Source: Notospermus geniculatus (lineage: Eukaryota > Nemertea > Pilidiophora > Heteronemertea > Lineidae). Taken from it: a stretch of 64,000 bases of DNA. Below are positions 32,691 to 44,409 of this stretch, in pieces. The notes beneath the pieces are model-generated. The model was not told the DNA's origin and searched no databases. It saw only the letters and a program-made list of their open reading frames with translations. Positions within the stretch are counted from its first letter, which is position 1, and each line of letters starts with the position of its first letter. Where the stretch lies: NCBI GenBank assembly GCA_002633025.1, contig NMRB01000497.1:207665-271664 (forward strand), written 5' to 3'. The position numbers and the translations under genes are program-made.

Positions 32691-33504
32691 AGCTGAACTT
32701 AATAGATATAAACCCCAAGCGGCAGAGGTAGAAATTACGAACAGCCACAAGGCACTTCCAAAATACCTCTGAGAACGATACACCCTCTCGGACGGTCACA
32801 GTTGGTTTCACTTGCCACCACGCTCTTGAACAGTAAAGATCTCAGCACAGCTGTCAAATGACAAAAAACGAAAATTTATCTGTGACGGCACCGAGATTCG
32901 AACCCACAACCCTCTGATCGATTCGCCAACCTCTTTCTGTAAGCGCCACGAAGACTGCTTGCATACAACGACGCCGATCTGCAATAAAGGCGCTGTGGTT
33001 TTGAAGATCTCCATGAGGAAATAAAGCGATCGGAATTGTCGTCATGCAACCAAGCAGGGTTCGTGGCGCATACAGAAGGCCATGTCGAATTAACGGAACC
33101 GGCGGAAACAGCGGAACCGAACGGAACCTGGTCTGCAGTTCATTTTGGAAGCAGGATTCTTTAGATATATTTTCCTAAAAAACATTATTTCAAAGAACAC
33201 CATATTTATGTTGTTTCCGTTCGGTTCCGCTGTTTCCGCCAGTTCCGCTAATTCGACATGGCCCATACAGAAAGAGGTTGGCGAATCGATCAGAGGGTTG
33301 TGGGTTCGAATCTCGGTGCTATGACAGATTATTTTTCGTTTTTCTCATTTGGCAGCTGTGCTGAGATCCTTACTGTTCAAGAGCGTGGTGGCAAGTGAAA
33401 CCAACTGTGACCGTCCGAGAGGGTGTATCGTTTTCAGAGGTAGTTTGGAAGTGCCTTGTGGCTGTTCGTAATTTCTACCTCTGCCGCTTGGGGTTTATAT
33501 CTAT
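32691..33504. mobile_element. TTAA-associated foldback element, copy 1, with a nested insertion
   Basis: Starts agctgaacttaatagatata directly after TTAA. Arms of ~200 bp include ccccaagcggcagaggtaga and ggtcacagttggtttcactt, mirrored to 33504. A pol III B-box-like gtgggttcgaatctcggt lies in the inner arms. The right terminus is replaced by a smaller MITE at 33505. Second copy at 59022-59689. Confidence 0.85.
33078..33263. mobile_element. MULE-like MITE nested in the foldback element
   Basis: 186 bp; ends GGCCATGTCGAATTAACGGA and TCCGCTAATTCGACATGGCC, arms ~50 bp. A 9-bp duplication catacagaa sits at 33069-33077 and 33264-33272. The other foldback copy is uninterrupted here (cgcatacagaaagag at 59400), giving an empty site. 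Confidence 0.92.
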
Positions 33505-33604
33505 TCATAAAGTGACTTCAAGCTAATGTTATCTTTAACCAAATGGAAAATGCACTGAAGTTAATGGTATCATTAGCTTAAATTACTTTATGAAACAGGC
33601 CCCA
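33505..33604. mobile_element. MITE TTCATAAAGTGACTTTAAGCTAATG, copy 1
   Basis: ttcataaagtgacttcaagc / ttactttatgaaacagg with mirrored gctaatg(t/g)tat and taatggtatcattagc. Second copy at 38103-38207. Confidence 0.75.
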
Positions 33605-33634
33605 GGATAAATTGCTTATTGAATGTGCAGGGCT

Positions 33635-33750
33635 GGGTTGTTCAAAACTGCGTTTATGCTATTTTAGCGTTATTTCTAACGTGGCGTCAACTGCAATGGG
33701 CTTGACTGATGGGGATAACGCCAAAATAGCAATGCTGTTTTGAATAACCC
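33635..33750. repeat. Small inverted repeat
   Basis: gggttgttcaaaactgcgtt and gctattttagcgtta mirror ggataacgccaaaatagcaa and gctgttttgaataaccc. Confidence 0.6.
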
Positions 33751-34205
33751 ATCTTCGATAATCGAAGGGCGATCTGCTCCCACTGCGTTACATCGCACAT
33801 CACCCTTCGAGTAATACGACCGGTCCGCGGCATATCTAGGCACGATGCCAACTTTACCGGTCGACCAAACAGATTGCAGTTTATATCGGGTCTTCGGCTA
33901 CCACTATTTGTACCACGAGGAAATTTTACAACACAGGTGTGATGAAATCTAATGTCTCCACGCGCCTGATGTCCCCCTGCATTGTTTGTCACAGGATTAA
34001 GGGTCTTGGTCTCTCCAATTCAATGGTGCCGCTTAATCCGTAAATGTATTGTTGGGGGACCATCGGGGGACATTATATTCTACTACACTTCTGATTGGCT
34101 TCCTCTTCAAGATCAAGATGCGCCGCGGACCGGTCTGTTTCTCGAAGGGTGATGTACAATGTAATGCAGTGGTGAGCAAATCGCCCTTCGATTACAGAAG
34201 ATGGA
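33749..34205. mobile_element. Foldback element, ~455 bp
   Basis: Arms of ~75 bp: ccatcttcgataatcgaagg and catcacccttcgag mirrored by ctcgaagggtgatgtacaat and tcgcccttcgattacagaag. The inner ends contain ccggtccgcggc / gccgcggaccgg. Confidence 0.75.
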
Positions 34206-34851
34206 ATAACCGGGCCCTGATCCAGTCCAGACCAACCGATTCTGGACGCATTTAGACGCAACGTAGTCTCGAACTGCATTCTGTTAGGTATTCTTCTTTT
34301 TTCCTTTGCAGTCCTTCTGGCTCAAATTGGGTGACCCGAACGTGTTCGACATAACGGAAAATCTCTCGGATCGACGAAGAACATTTAAGTACTTCATAAT
34401 CGGTGTTATTTGACGGATTGCAGTCGGAAGACGACAGCTATGGAGGGTCAATGATAACGGTGAACGACTATCTTCAACACGGAATAAAAGGTGTTTGTTT
34501 CTCTGTACTAGCAGAGAAATGACATCCCTAGTCCTGATTTTTTGAATATACGATGATCCAGTGTGCCATCACACTCCTCATATAATGTACATATTATATT
34601 TTGGGCAATATTTTTTCTGCTATATTTTCATGTATAATAACCCATAGAATAAAGCTGCAATATAGATCATACGTGTTTGTATCTTCGTATATCCTTTGTT
34701 ATCGTTTATGCTATGTTCACACTAGAGCGCGGTCCGTTACGAACCTCACGATTGGCGATTCAGCTGATCGTGGAATGTTTGCTTAAACCTCTGAAGTTTC
34801 ACGTTTGCATACAGGGGTCATCCCTATGCGTCCCGGGTTCTATGTGTCCCG
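34206..34851. other. Non-coding stretch
   Basis: No gene. Near 34708 the word tatgctatgttcacactaga is the reverse complement of the ends of the 38.6- and 38.9-kb repeats. Confidence 0.4.
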
Positions 34852-34860
34852 GGTTCTATG

Positions 34861-35220
34861 CAACCTCGTTCCCAGGGGTATAGTTCGCTCAGACAACCTC
34901 GGACCACTCGCTCACTAACCCCTGGCATCAGCTTTGGATTTAACGTACGTGATTGGTTGACGGGAAACCGTCAAATATATCCAAGAATGTACCCAAAGAA
35001 ATTTTCAAAATATTTTGGATCAAACCAGAAGGTTATCTAATTTTTTGTAAAAAGAATTTTAAAAAGCACAAGTAAGTATTTCAAATTGATTATTTTGACT
35101 CGTGCTGCCACCTATACTTAGTCCAAGATTCTTGGATTATCAACCGAAGCTGATTCCAGGGGTTAGTGACGCGACCGCCATATTGTCAGAAAGCGAACTA
35201 TACCCCTGGGGACGAGGTTG
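34861..35220. mobile_element. 360-bp MITE with 9-bp duplication
   Basis: Ends CAACCTCGTTCCCAGGGGTA and TACCCCTGGGGACGAGGTTG, arms continue tagttcgct and mirrored agcgaacta, then ctaacccctgg / ccaggggttag. ggttctatg repeats at 34852-34860 and 35221-35229. 9-bp duplications suit Mutator-like transposition. Confidence 0.9.
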
Positions 35221-35229
35221 GGTTCTATG

Positions 35230-36245
35230 TGTCCCCAGTTCTATGTGTCTGTCTCAGTTATGACTGGCATTGCCCTCATTTTGTTCTCAAGTGGTGTCGA
35301 CGAACACATATCTTAATAATCAATGGCATGGATGTATGTATTAACTAAATAAATCAGTATTCATTATGAATTCTGATACATGTTATAACGGTTGGAAACA
35401 TCACTAAAAATGTGGATTAAGAATTTGAAAGCCCTCTTGCGGAGTGTAAAGCCACTGGACAGGCGACCTGAGGACAGTGAGGATGGATGCCCGGCACGGC
35501 CGGAATTGGGTCACGAGTTTACTCGTTTTGACAGAACCAGGTCAGCTGGCAGATGAGATGTCACTTGAAGTCTAATCACATGTGATTTTCTCCTTGATGT
35601 TGTGGATTAAATCGTTCGAATCTTCAACAATCGGCCAAAGTTTGTTTAGTTTTATTCGTTGAGATTGTAGAGGAAGTTCTTAGTTTGTGTTGTGTAGNTG
35701 CAGCTCTCCTGAGTTACCAGACTCTGCAAAATATAGGCTGTTCAATGTTGCCCCTTCGGCGGGTAACTTTGAACACCTACATTTTTGGGGAAAAAAAGTA
35801 CTTTCCATTCAACTGCATATTTGAAACAGCTAGACAAGGAAGGCCACAGTTGTCCAAGATGTTTGCACCTCTGCTGGGTTACCAAACACGCAAAAATAAT
35901 AAAAAAACACAAGAAAATGTGTGAAAACTGTTCAAAGTTGCCCCATATGACGGTACGTTATTAATTGAACCTACCACGGATGGAATCCGAAATTCGACTG
36001 CAGAGAGAGCCATGCCAGCAGCCCGGATGTTCAGATCAGATCAAGGGAGTTCGTGAGTAGTTTAGCATTTATAGATCACTTAGTCTAGTGAACAGATACA
36101 GTCCTTAGTGATAGTTAGCGGACCAGAACAATAGACTGTTTGGTGTTCACAGTTTCGCCGCAACAGCCACCAAGAGAATGCCCTTGGTATTCCAAGGCAT
36201 TCCCTTGAAAGCTCCAAACTCCACCAGAGGGCTTTCAAATTTTTA
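35230..36245. other. Non-coding stretch
   Basis: No gene. Two degenerate direct copies of a ctgttcaa(t/a)gttgcccc segment (35729, 35928). One ambiguous base at 35698. Confidence 0.4.
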
Positions 36246-38032
36246 ATCCACATTTTTAGCTCACCTGTGAGCTCTTACAATGGTGCAGCACCCGTCGTCC
36301 GTCGCCGTCGTCGTCGTCCGTTAGCAGGGCACGTTTTGTAACCGCTGGGGCTATTGATCTGAAACTTGGTACATATATACCCCTAGGTCAGATGACCTAT
36401 GACACCAAGTTTTGGTCCGATTCGATTCTTGGCTTGGCCTTCAGGTGGCCAAAACCAAAAACACAAAAAGTGCAATAACTCCTGAACTAATGACTTGACG
36501 CAAAGGACCCGGAACGCCGCGCAGCGGCCAGATAGCGAAGCTGCTGACGTCACAGGCGGTCCGACTCTGAATTTCTCCTCATGTAAGAAATTCGGCTTCT
36601 GGCAAACAGCGTGCCAAAAACACACAATACGGCATTGTTAAGCGCTCAAACGTCGCATGAAAGTTAAGGAAGACTGGAAATGATGTATCGATGGCGCAAT
36701 TAGTCACTTCGCTCAGCAGTTTGTTTGTAAATTTAGAAATAATTTCAAACTTATGATTTGATGACGTCACGATGACGTCACAGATTTACCCACGCTACGC
36801 CACCGTGCGTTGCCGTTGAGGAGAAGCGCACGTCACTGCTGTTGCACGTCTTCGTGGCGTTGCAGGTCTTGTTGGTTCACGGCGGCGGAATGATCGTTGC
36901 TTCACAACCCAGCGCCCCGGGTTCGAATCCCGTCCACTGCTTTTTTCCCTTTTCGTCTTTTCTTCTTCTTTTATCATCTTTTGTATTTTATTCTTTTTCT
37001 CTTCATTAAGTTATTTTTCGAGATGTTGCAATTGTATGCGAAATAAATCATTCAATTAAGGCACAGGATAATCGAGAATTACGACAGGTGTAGGCCTACA
37101 GCAGTCAGTATTTTCACTCTGGGCCTGGGCCGAATCCTAATCCTCATGGCAAATGTATCAAAACTGCCGTAACAATAGCAGTAACTGGTTTTACCCATAT
37201 AAAAGCAATAATTGACCTAGACTACTAACTGTTTCCCTGGCTTAGGGACACCAACGTGTCCACTGAAGCCAGGGAAACAGCCCAGTGGCCCCATCACCAA
37301 CAACACACCCAACAAACAAAATATCTCCTTGCCAGTTCCTTCCACTGGATCATCTCCAAATTTTTATCATAGGTGTATCATATTAGGATACATAACATAT
37401 ATAACGGATGTTATGTTTTTGATTTGACCTACTTTTCAAGGTCACAGAGGTCAAAGTTCGACAAAAGTAACGAAACTGCCACAGTTCTTCATTATTTCAC
37501 CGGGCGTCTTCATATCTTGCATAAACGTGTATTAGAGGGGTACCTTCAAAATTACCGAGTTTCAGCCCGATCGGACATCCAATATGGCCGCCAGGTGGCG
37601 TAACCTGAAAATCTTCCAAGTGCTATAACTCAGGAACGGCTTGACCCAGAGTGCTCAAACTTGATATTTACCTCCTTCTAGATGACCCATACAAGCACGT
37701 CAAATTTCAGCCTGATTAAACTTCCAATATGGCCACCAGGGGGCGTAACCCGAAAATCATCAAATGTGCTATAACTCAGGAACGACTTGACTCAAAACAC
37801 TCAAATGTGCCATGTGGCTCCCTCTAGATGACCTTTATGTGCATGTGAAGTTTTGGCCCGATTGGACATCCAATATGGCCGCCTGGTGGCATAAACTGAA
37901 AATCATTGAAGGCCTACAACTTGGGAATGACTTACCCAGATTGCTCATATAACTGATATACATCTCTCTATGTCATTACACTATTATGTCCAAACGGGTG
38001 AGCACATGGTCCATGGACCATTTCATTTAGTG
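36246..38032 (+). repeat. Dispersed repeat with ~120-bp internal units, copy 2, interrupted
   Basis: Left part (36246-36480) matches 28567-28790 from tttttagctcacctgtgagc. The unit-array and end (37560-38032, tccaatatggccgccaggtg to atggtccatggaccatttca) resume after ~1.1 kb of unrelated DNA, including a tRNA-like region and a small hairpin at 37226-37282. Confidence 0.8.
36865..36946 (+). repeat. tRNA-like/SINE remnant
   Basis: Perfect B box GGTTCGAATCC (36920-36930) with a self-pairing cggg/cccg T stem, followed by a T6 pol III terminator at 36941-36946. No matching acceptor-stem 5' half or clear A box upstream, so not called a functional tRNA gene. Confidence 0.45.
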
Positions 38033-38102
38033 ATGTTTCCAGCCGTTATAATATGGATCAAAATTCATAATAATTTTGTCCATTGACTCTTCACCAGGGC
38101 CT

Positions 38103-38207
38103 GTTTCATAAAGTGACTTTAAGCTAATGGTACCTTTAATCAAAAGGAAAATGCATTGAGTTAATGGTACCATTAGCTTAACGTCACTTTATGAAACAAT
38201 TGAGACA
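38103..38207. mobile_element. MITE TTCATAAAGTGACTTTAAGCTAATG, copy 2
   Basis: tttcataaagtgactttaag ... cttaacgtcactttatgaaa with mirrored ctaatggtacc / ggtaccattag. Cleaner than the copy at 33505. Confidence 0.8.
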
Positions 38208-38344
38208 GACGCATGGAACTGGGGACACATAGAACCCTGCATACAAATAACTGTCTTTAGGGACGCATAGAACCCGGGACACAAAGGCGAGTCGGTACGT
38301 TCTGATGCGCTTGGATGCGATATGGTCGCGATTGGTCAATTTCA

Positions 38345-38985
38345 GGTGGCACGAATGGCGCCACGATTGACATCGTGGTCTTAATCATGGAGTAATTGTG
38401 GTGATCCTATCAGGTCTTATCAGATCTTATCAAATCTTGAGGGCAATCGTGACGCAGTCGTGACAATCTCGTTGATCGTAGAAAGTTTTGAACCGTTCAA
38501 AACTTTTCTACGATCAATACGATTGCCACGACTGACCTCAAGATCTGAAAAGATCTGGTAAGACCTGATAGGATCACCACGGTTATTGCACGATTAAGAT
38601 CACGATTTCAATCGTGGCGTGATTCGTGATAGTGTGAACACAGCATAAACCGAACCATGAATTTGGTACAAGACCGCCTAGCCGGTGGTGTTCGTCTCGT
38701 CCACGGTTGATCCCGATCACCACGATTCGGAAGCATGATTAGATGCGATCTGTCGCGCTTTGTTACGATATGATACGATCTGATGCGATGATCACGATGA
38801 ACAATTAATCGTGTTGATAGTAGAAAACTTTCAAACCGGCCAAATCTTTCCTACGATCAACACGATTGCCACGACTGACCTCAAGATACTGATAGAGACC
38901 TGATAGGATCACCAGGATTACTCCACGATTAAGATCACGATTTCAATCGTGGCGTGATTCGTGATAGTGTGAACATAGCATTAGA
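38345..38985. repeat. Pair of tandem hairpin repeats ending in 'agtgtgaacacagcat'
   Basis: Two similar units (38345-38645 and ~38690-38985), each with an inner hairpin (gatcgtagaaagttttgaac / gttcaaaacttttctacgatc in the first) and the right end cgtggcgtgattcgtgatag plus tgtgaacacagcat. Confidence 0.7.
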
Positions 38986-39344
38986 CAGGTGTGACATTGC
39001 AAATCTGGAAGTATCTTTTGACACTCAGTTGAACATGGAGCAAGTCAGCCATATCATATTGTCAAGCTGCAGTTTTGATATTTAACAGCTTGGTCGCACC
39101 AGGGGCTTTATTCATCATGTTCACGCCAATACACATTCAGCATGTTGAGACGCTGTTCACTCTTTTATAATGTCTAGGCTGAAATTCCCTACAACAGGGA
39201 TTTCTAGTACGCAAATTGCACGCCTTCAGAGACTGCAGAATCGAGCAGATTACAAGGGCCTTATTACAAGGCCACGTCCCACATGACTACTCCGGTCTTT
39301 TTACCTGCGCTGGTTGCACGCAAGTATAAAGGAATTGAAGGGTT
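38986..39344. other. Non-coding stretch
   Basis: Nothing supported. Confidence 0.4.
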
Positions 39345-40402
39345 CTAGAGAGAGGACGACGATGCATGCTTGACATGCTTGAGTTGAAAGACGTCTACAA
39401 CATGTTCATAAGTTTTTGTGTGTACGGAAGAAATATTATTCTTTATGATAAATAGTGACCAGTCGACACCAACCCGAAGCTTTCTACACGAACTTAATCC
39501 AAAACGATAGTCAGGAGGTAGTTTTACGCGTAGTTCCTGGAATGGCGATAACTCGTTTGTATGGTGGACAGTTTGTCTCGCCACGCAGAGTATCTTTATA
39601 ATACGAAGGAGCGGAGCTCGGGTTTTACTTTGGTAACCGACGATGAGAAGAATTTGCATGTTTTGGTTCAATTTCCAGAATATATTTTTGATCCTTGCAT
39701 TGAACACTACTTTTTCTTCTTTGACCAAATGAAGTCTGTTCCCAGAACGTCGGTACATACGTAATATAAACGGATTTCTGACTGGTTTAAAGAGTATCAG
39801 ATCGCCTTTCAGCGAGATGGCACATCTAGTTTCTGCTTGCAGTTTAAGGGGAATCCACTTTTCTAACTGAATATAAAGCTGTGACACATACATTGCAAGA
39901 TTATATCTGTAAAACTGGCAAAATAATATATTGCTACGTCTGATGCCACAACATGTTACTGCTGCCCGCCTCCAAGGAGTGGCGGGGTGTAGCCCAAAAC
40001 TATGTTTCTCCGCTTGTTGCAAAGGTCATCACCAGCTTGCCGAATTTTCCCGGAGAAATTCCCTTTATGTATATCATACAGAGCATAATCGATAGGATAG
40101 CCTCTCCGGGGTTTGTTACGAAAATAAAATATCAAATGGTGGCTGAACATGGTGTCATGAGTGCATGGTGCTTTGGTTCCATCCTCCACGTAGGATTTAT
40201 TTGAAATTACCGTAAGAATTGTTTTCGATAAATCTATTCTAAAAACCATGACTCTATTGACAGGTGACTCAAGAGGTCTTTTCAGTTTTACCAGATATCC
40301 AGCGCTGTCATCATAAAACCAATGATCTTTACTTTCTGACTCAAGCCGCGGTTCGATCATTATATGCTTGACTTTTGAATACATCAATGTATGAGAGTGT
40401 GA
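39345..40402 (-). pseudogene. Frameshifted paralogue of the 330-residue extracellular-type domain
   Basis: Minus-strand exon after acceptor cctatag (phase 0). It reads SKVKHIMIEPRLESESKDHW onward for ~145 codons, then hits TAA near 39957; the rest continues in another frame (ILFCQFYRYNLAMYVSQLYI to the stop at 39345). Total length 1058 bp is not a multiple of three. Layout, exon phase and scattered residues match the intact domain at 43360-44361 (VDW near the end versus YDW there). The break lies at a GC-rich hairpin (cccgcctccaaggagtggcggg, 39964-39985), so an assembly error is possible. No PAN-type exon was found upstream of this copy. Confidence 0.6.
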
Positions 40403-40599
40403 CTATAGGAGTACATAAAAGAACGTTATTCAAAATAATGGTTAATGGATTGTGGTAAATATTTTTCAAAAATATTGAGGTGGGAACCGTGAGCCCTGAC
40501 TTGGCTCATTATTGGCACTTAAAATAATATTGGGCGATATTTTACGTAATGTAGGAAGAAACTGGAGCACCCGGATGAAACCTCGATATGTGATGTCCC

Positions 40600-40795
40600 C
40601 CAACAACGAATTAAGCAGCACCATTCAATTGGACCCTAGAGAGACGAAGGCTCTGAACCCTGTGAGAAAAAGTGCAGGTGGACATCGGAAAGACGGTGCT
40701 TTAGATTCTACCACACCGCGTCCGACCTGAAGTCGAACTCAGGACCTCAGAGGTGACAGGTACCGATGCTTCCATTGCACCACTCTGCCCAAACT
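40600..40795 (-). repeat. tRNA-derived SINE
   Basis: On the minus strand: A box TGGTGCAATGG (40782-40772) and B box GAGTTCGACTTC (40740-40729) at tRNA spacing within gcatcggtacctgtcacctc, followed by a non-tRNA body (ggtagaatctaaagcaccgt onward). Confidence 0.65.
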
Positions 40796-42285
40796 CTGGA
40801 TAATATTCGATAATGTCATTATAGAAGTATCACACGGTGAAATGCTTTCAGGTGATCCGAAACTCGCACTGTGACAGTGACCCCATACTGCAAAACATAA
40901 GTCACCATTTATTCGCATTGTATGTTATACTGGCGCTTCGCTAGTTAACTTTCAGGTCATGTAAGCGCGTCCTAAGGGCAATTCATTGTTGTAGACGCTC
41001 ACTTTCCATGGTGTTTTTTTTCATAAATTGGGGAGTGTTTGAACAGTGTTTGATATTGAAAGCACAAGGCACCAATGTAAAACAAAAGTAGTTTTTATTA
41101 CAATGATATGGTGAATGCTAGCTTTACTAAGTTATTAACAAGGTATTTTTTTCCATTTTCCTCAAATTCTGATGTTCATGTGAATTTCCTCGCTTTTAAG
41201 GGCGAGCCAACGTTTTGAATTTTTGAAACGTGGCCAGGCGTTGTAAATAAAAGATGTCAAAATACCATAAAAGTACAAAATATATGACGGAAATGAAGGC
41301 ACCTTAAGGGTTCTATAAGTCAAAAGGAATTGAATGAGATGTATCTTGGAACGCACTAATTAGCTAATAAATTGAAACAAAAGACTAGTTGACGGGACAC
41401 TTTCCCAAGAAATGGCACACTTTGAAGATCAAACAACTATACGTGTCGTAAAGTTCGTTGTTTTTTCTACCCAGTCCACCCCTTTCGGTAGCATTATTTT
41501 CAACAGACGATAGAGTACTCCACAAATGAACTGCATGAATGTTGCCAATTTTCCAAAAACAGGGCGGCCATATTGGATCTGGATTTTACTTCCTGGTTCT
41601 CTTCTAACTTGTCTAATGTACTGAGCGTGTATGCTGTCTATGAAATGCTGGTCAAGACATCCTTGCCACCCCAGGTTCTATGGGTTTGTGGCATTGCTGC
41701 CACTACCTGAATGTGTCATTTACATGCTTCTTCTCTGAGAAAATTGTACCTGTTTTTCATGTTTGGCGAATTTCTTTGTTTTGGATTACATAATATAATT
41801 AACTTGTACTTCTTGGGATTTTGCTCATTTCCTGTGTCTATACAGCACAGTGATCACAATGGACCCAAACAAAAGTCAAGTGGGGGTGTCTTTACTGCTT
41901 TTCTCAGAGGGGCCTGGATTGAAGCACTATGAAAATGGCTCGCCCTTAACCAATCAGGTAAAACGATTTACCTCCACAGTGTCAGTTTTGTAATGACACT
42001 ATCCGCATTGACGAGGAGACATCAGCAGATATTGGCTTGTTCAAAGCAAAACCAAATATTCTGTTCATGTAAAGTATTTTTGTTCTTGTAACGTCAGTCA
42101 CGTAACGTCATCACACATAATTATGCAATTATTGTGATTATGGCTTTGATTTGTAACATGGCAAGGAACAACAAAAAAAACATTGCATGTAACCTTCCAT
42201 CATAGGATAAAAACAATTGTTTGCCCTGCATTGTTAAAAGACAAAGTTGCAGTAAAGTTGATGTATTTTCCTGTGGCCATTTTTA
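40796..42285. other. Non-coding stretch
   Basis: AT-rich, no domain, splice or repeat feature I can support. Confidence 0.4.
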
Positions 42286-43102
42286 GCCCGCTTGGCTCAT
42301 AGGCCAAAAGGGCTTATGCTGTGCTTGGCGCCTTTAATGGTGGTCTGTCGTGCGTGCGTGCGTGCGTGCGTTAGTGCGTGTGTCCGTAAACTTTTCCCTT
42401 GTCAGATGGATAGTGCCTTCAGTTTTTTGAAGAATTATTTTCATATTGCATATGGATGTGTATGACCACAAAATCTAGGTCAAGTTCGATTTTAGGTGCG
42501 ATGCGATTCCTACTTTGGCCAGTAGGGGGCTTTTTGTGAAAAAATTCAAAGGCCTGTATTTTGAGAATGGCTTGAGCTATCGCGATGAAACTTTGTATGT
42601 ATGTACCTCTAGTTTGTGGTGACTTGCACACGAGGTTTCGGCACAATCTGATTCTTAACTCTGCCACTAGGAGGCAAAAATGAAAATATCAAATTTTTCC
42701 TTGTCAGATGGATAGCGCCTTCAGTTTTTGAAGGATCATTTTCATATCGCATACAGGTGTGTATGACCAAAAAATCTAGGTCAAGTTCGATTTTGGGTGC
42801 GATGAGATTCGGAATCCTATTTTGGTAGGTAGGGGGCGTTTTGTGAAAAACTTAAAAGGGCTATATTTTGATAATCATTTGAGCTATTGTATTGAACCTT
42901 TGTATGTATTTTCCTCTAGGTTGTCGTGACTTCCTGACGAAATTTTGGTGAAATCTAATTCTTGACTTTGCCACCAGGAGGCAAAAACCAAACTCACAAA
43001 ATCTGCTATGTATGCTTTGGTCACAGATATTGTCAAAGATGGCTTGTATGGGATTCTGATATGGCTTATGCTTTCAACCACTGTGCTAAAAAGCCAAGCG
43101 GG
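42286..43102. repeat. Dispersed element with gcccgcttggct ends and two ~300-bp internal units
   Basis: Left end gcccgcttggctcat, right end aaagccaagcgggc. Contains (gtgc/cgtg) microsatellite 42351-42375 and two direct ~300-bp units starting cccttgtcagatggatag and tccttgtcagatggatagcg. General plan resembles the 28.6-kb repeat family, but the sequence differs. Confidence 0.75.
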
Positions 43103-43359
43103 CACAGTGCCATTGGCACTATTTTTTTGTAACGTCAGTCACACCCATATTTGTGAGTGCTGTCATCTTGTACAAAGCAACAATCAAATTTCCTTCAAGC
43201 CCCAGGTAGACCCAGTTCCTAGCATGCCTCACACAAGATATGAAAGCTCAGGAGCTGATCGTTTTAATACAAAGTCACTTCATATGATCATTTCCTCTCT
43301 GAAATGTAACGTCAGTCACCGTGGAATTGCCCCTAAGACGATCTCTTCAATATGGTTGT
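43103..43359. other. 3' flank of the PAN/extracellular gene
   Basis: Non-coding; includes three taacgtcagtcac words, at 43131, 43308 and earlier at 42091. No clear minus-strand poly(A) signal identified. Confidence 0.4.
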
Positions 43360-44361
43360 TCAGCCTTCACGGTACCGATGAACGACAGATAATCGTCGAT
43401 TACGCCTATTCGTATGCAGATGCTGCCACATAAAACAAATGATGTCTATAGATGCTTCATAATAAACCTGCCAATCATAAAGTGAACTCAATTTGGGATG
43501 TAAAGCTATATCAACAATAGATGTTGTCGCCGCGTCATCTCTTTCTAGGACTATTCCTTTATTTGTTTGAAACGGCACCATAAAGCCGAGTAACTTGTCT
43601 GATTTGAACAGTTTAGTCTGAACAAACAGGCGGTCATGCTTTGGGTGTCCTACGACATCCCTAATAGAGATACGGGAATATGGATACGGTAACTCGACCA
43701 TACATGTATTTGCATTTCGGTAACCTGTGCTCAGATGACGAGTAGCAATTGTAAACCGTGACTGCCTTCGTTTTGGATAAAATGTAACAATTATGTTGAT
43801 ATCCGAAAAGAAATGATGAACGGTAACAGTTGATCTCAAACCAGACATGGAGATTGATGTGCCGTTTATTAAATGAAAAGTTTCTTTGTCTTGTTCAATG
43901 ACCAAATCATAAACACTAAGATACAGACGATCTAAGAATGGTCGACAAGAAAGGAGAACTTTTTCCCATATTTCTATCTTGAAATCTGATTGGCCGTCAT
44001 TAAAATTTTTACATTTTTCGTTCGCCGGCAAAGGTATTCTTTTGGATGATTTCCCAATAACGAAATTGTAAAACTTCAGCCAACCCGAAAAGTTAGTAAT
44101 CATAAGAAAATCATCGAAAAACTTCAGAGACATGAGCAAAAATTCTCTAGCAAACATTTTTGAATGATATTTGATCGTAAACGCGTTATCAACTATTCGA
44201 TAAGCGTATACCCTGATGATCCAAAAGACCCCAGCTTTGTCGAAATGAATTATGTAGCCTTTACCTTGATGGTATGACACACCCTGCGATGAAGTTGTCA
44301 AGTTGACTGATGGAACCAACCTAATTTTTCGGGTAAGAATGTAGTCTCTGATAATTGAATC
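43360..44361 (-). CDS. Terminal exon encoding an unrecognised 333-residue extracellular-type domain
   Basis: Starts after the acceptor tttcttttcaattctcag in phase 0, exactly matching the phase-0 end of the PAN-like exon upstream, and runs open to TGA. The open frame continues upstream of the acceptor, but that part is intron. Residues begin DSIIRDYILTRKIRLVPSVN; cysteines are sparse and the pattern is alternating hydrophobic strands with aromatic residues, as in a beta-rich fold. It has no transmembrane segment, so the product is likely secreted, or membrane-linked through upstream exons. No family recognised. A diverged, frameshifted relative lies at 39345-40402. Upstream of the acceptor the intron contains a 727-bp foldback element. 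Confidence 0.7.
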   Translation of the reverse strand, partial: DSIIRDYILTRKIRLVPSVNLTTSSQGVSYHQGKGYIIHFDKAGVFWIIRVYAYRIVDNAFTIKYHSKMFAREFLLMSLKFFDDFLMITNFSGWLKFYNFVIGKSSKRIPLPANEKCKNFNDGQSDFKIEIWEKVLLSCRPFLDRLYLSVYDLVIEQDKETFHLINGTSISMSGLRSTVTVHHFFSDINIIVTFYPKRRQSRFTIATRHLSTGYRNANTCMVELPYPYSRISIRDVVGHPKHDRLFVQTKLFKSDKLLGFMVPFQTNKGIVLERDDAATTSIVDIALHPKLSSLYDWQVYYEASIDIICFMWQHLHTNRRNRRLSVVHRYREG

Positions 44362-44409
44362 CTGAGAATTGAAAAGAAAGTTTAGTCGTAACAGGTTCTT
44401 TACACCCAT

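Noticed and set aside
36795-36977. 60-codon minus-strand ORF rich in Arg
   Set aside because: Antisense of the tRNA-like sequence and its T-rich terminator.
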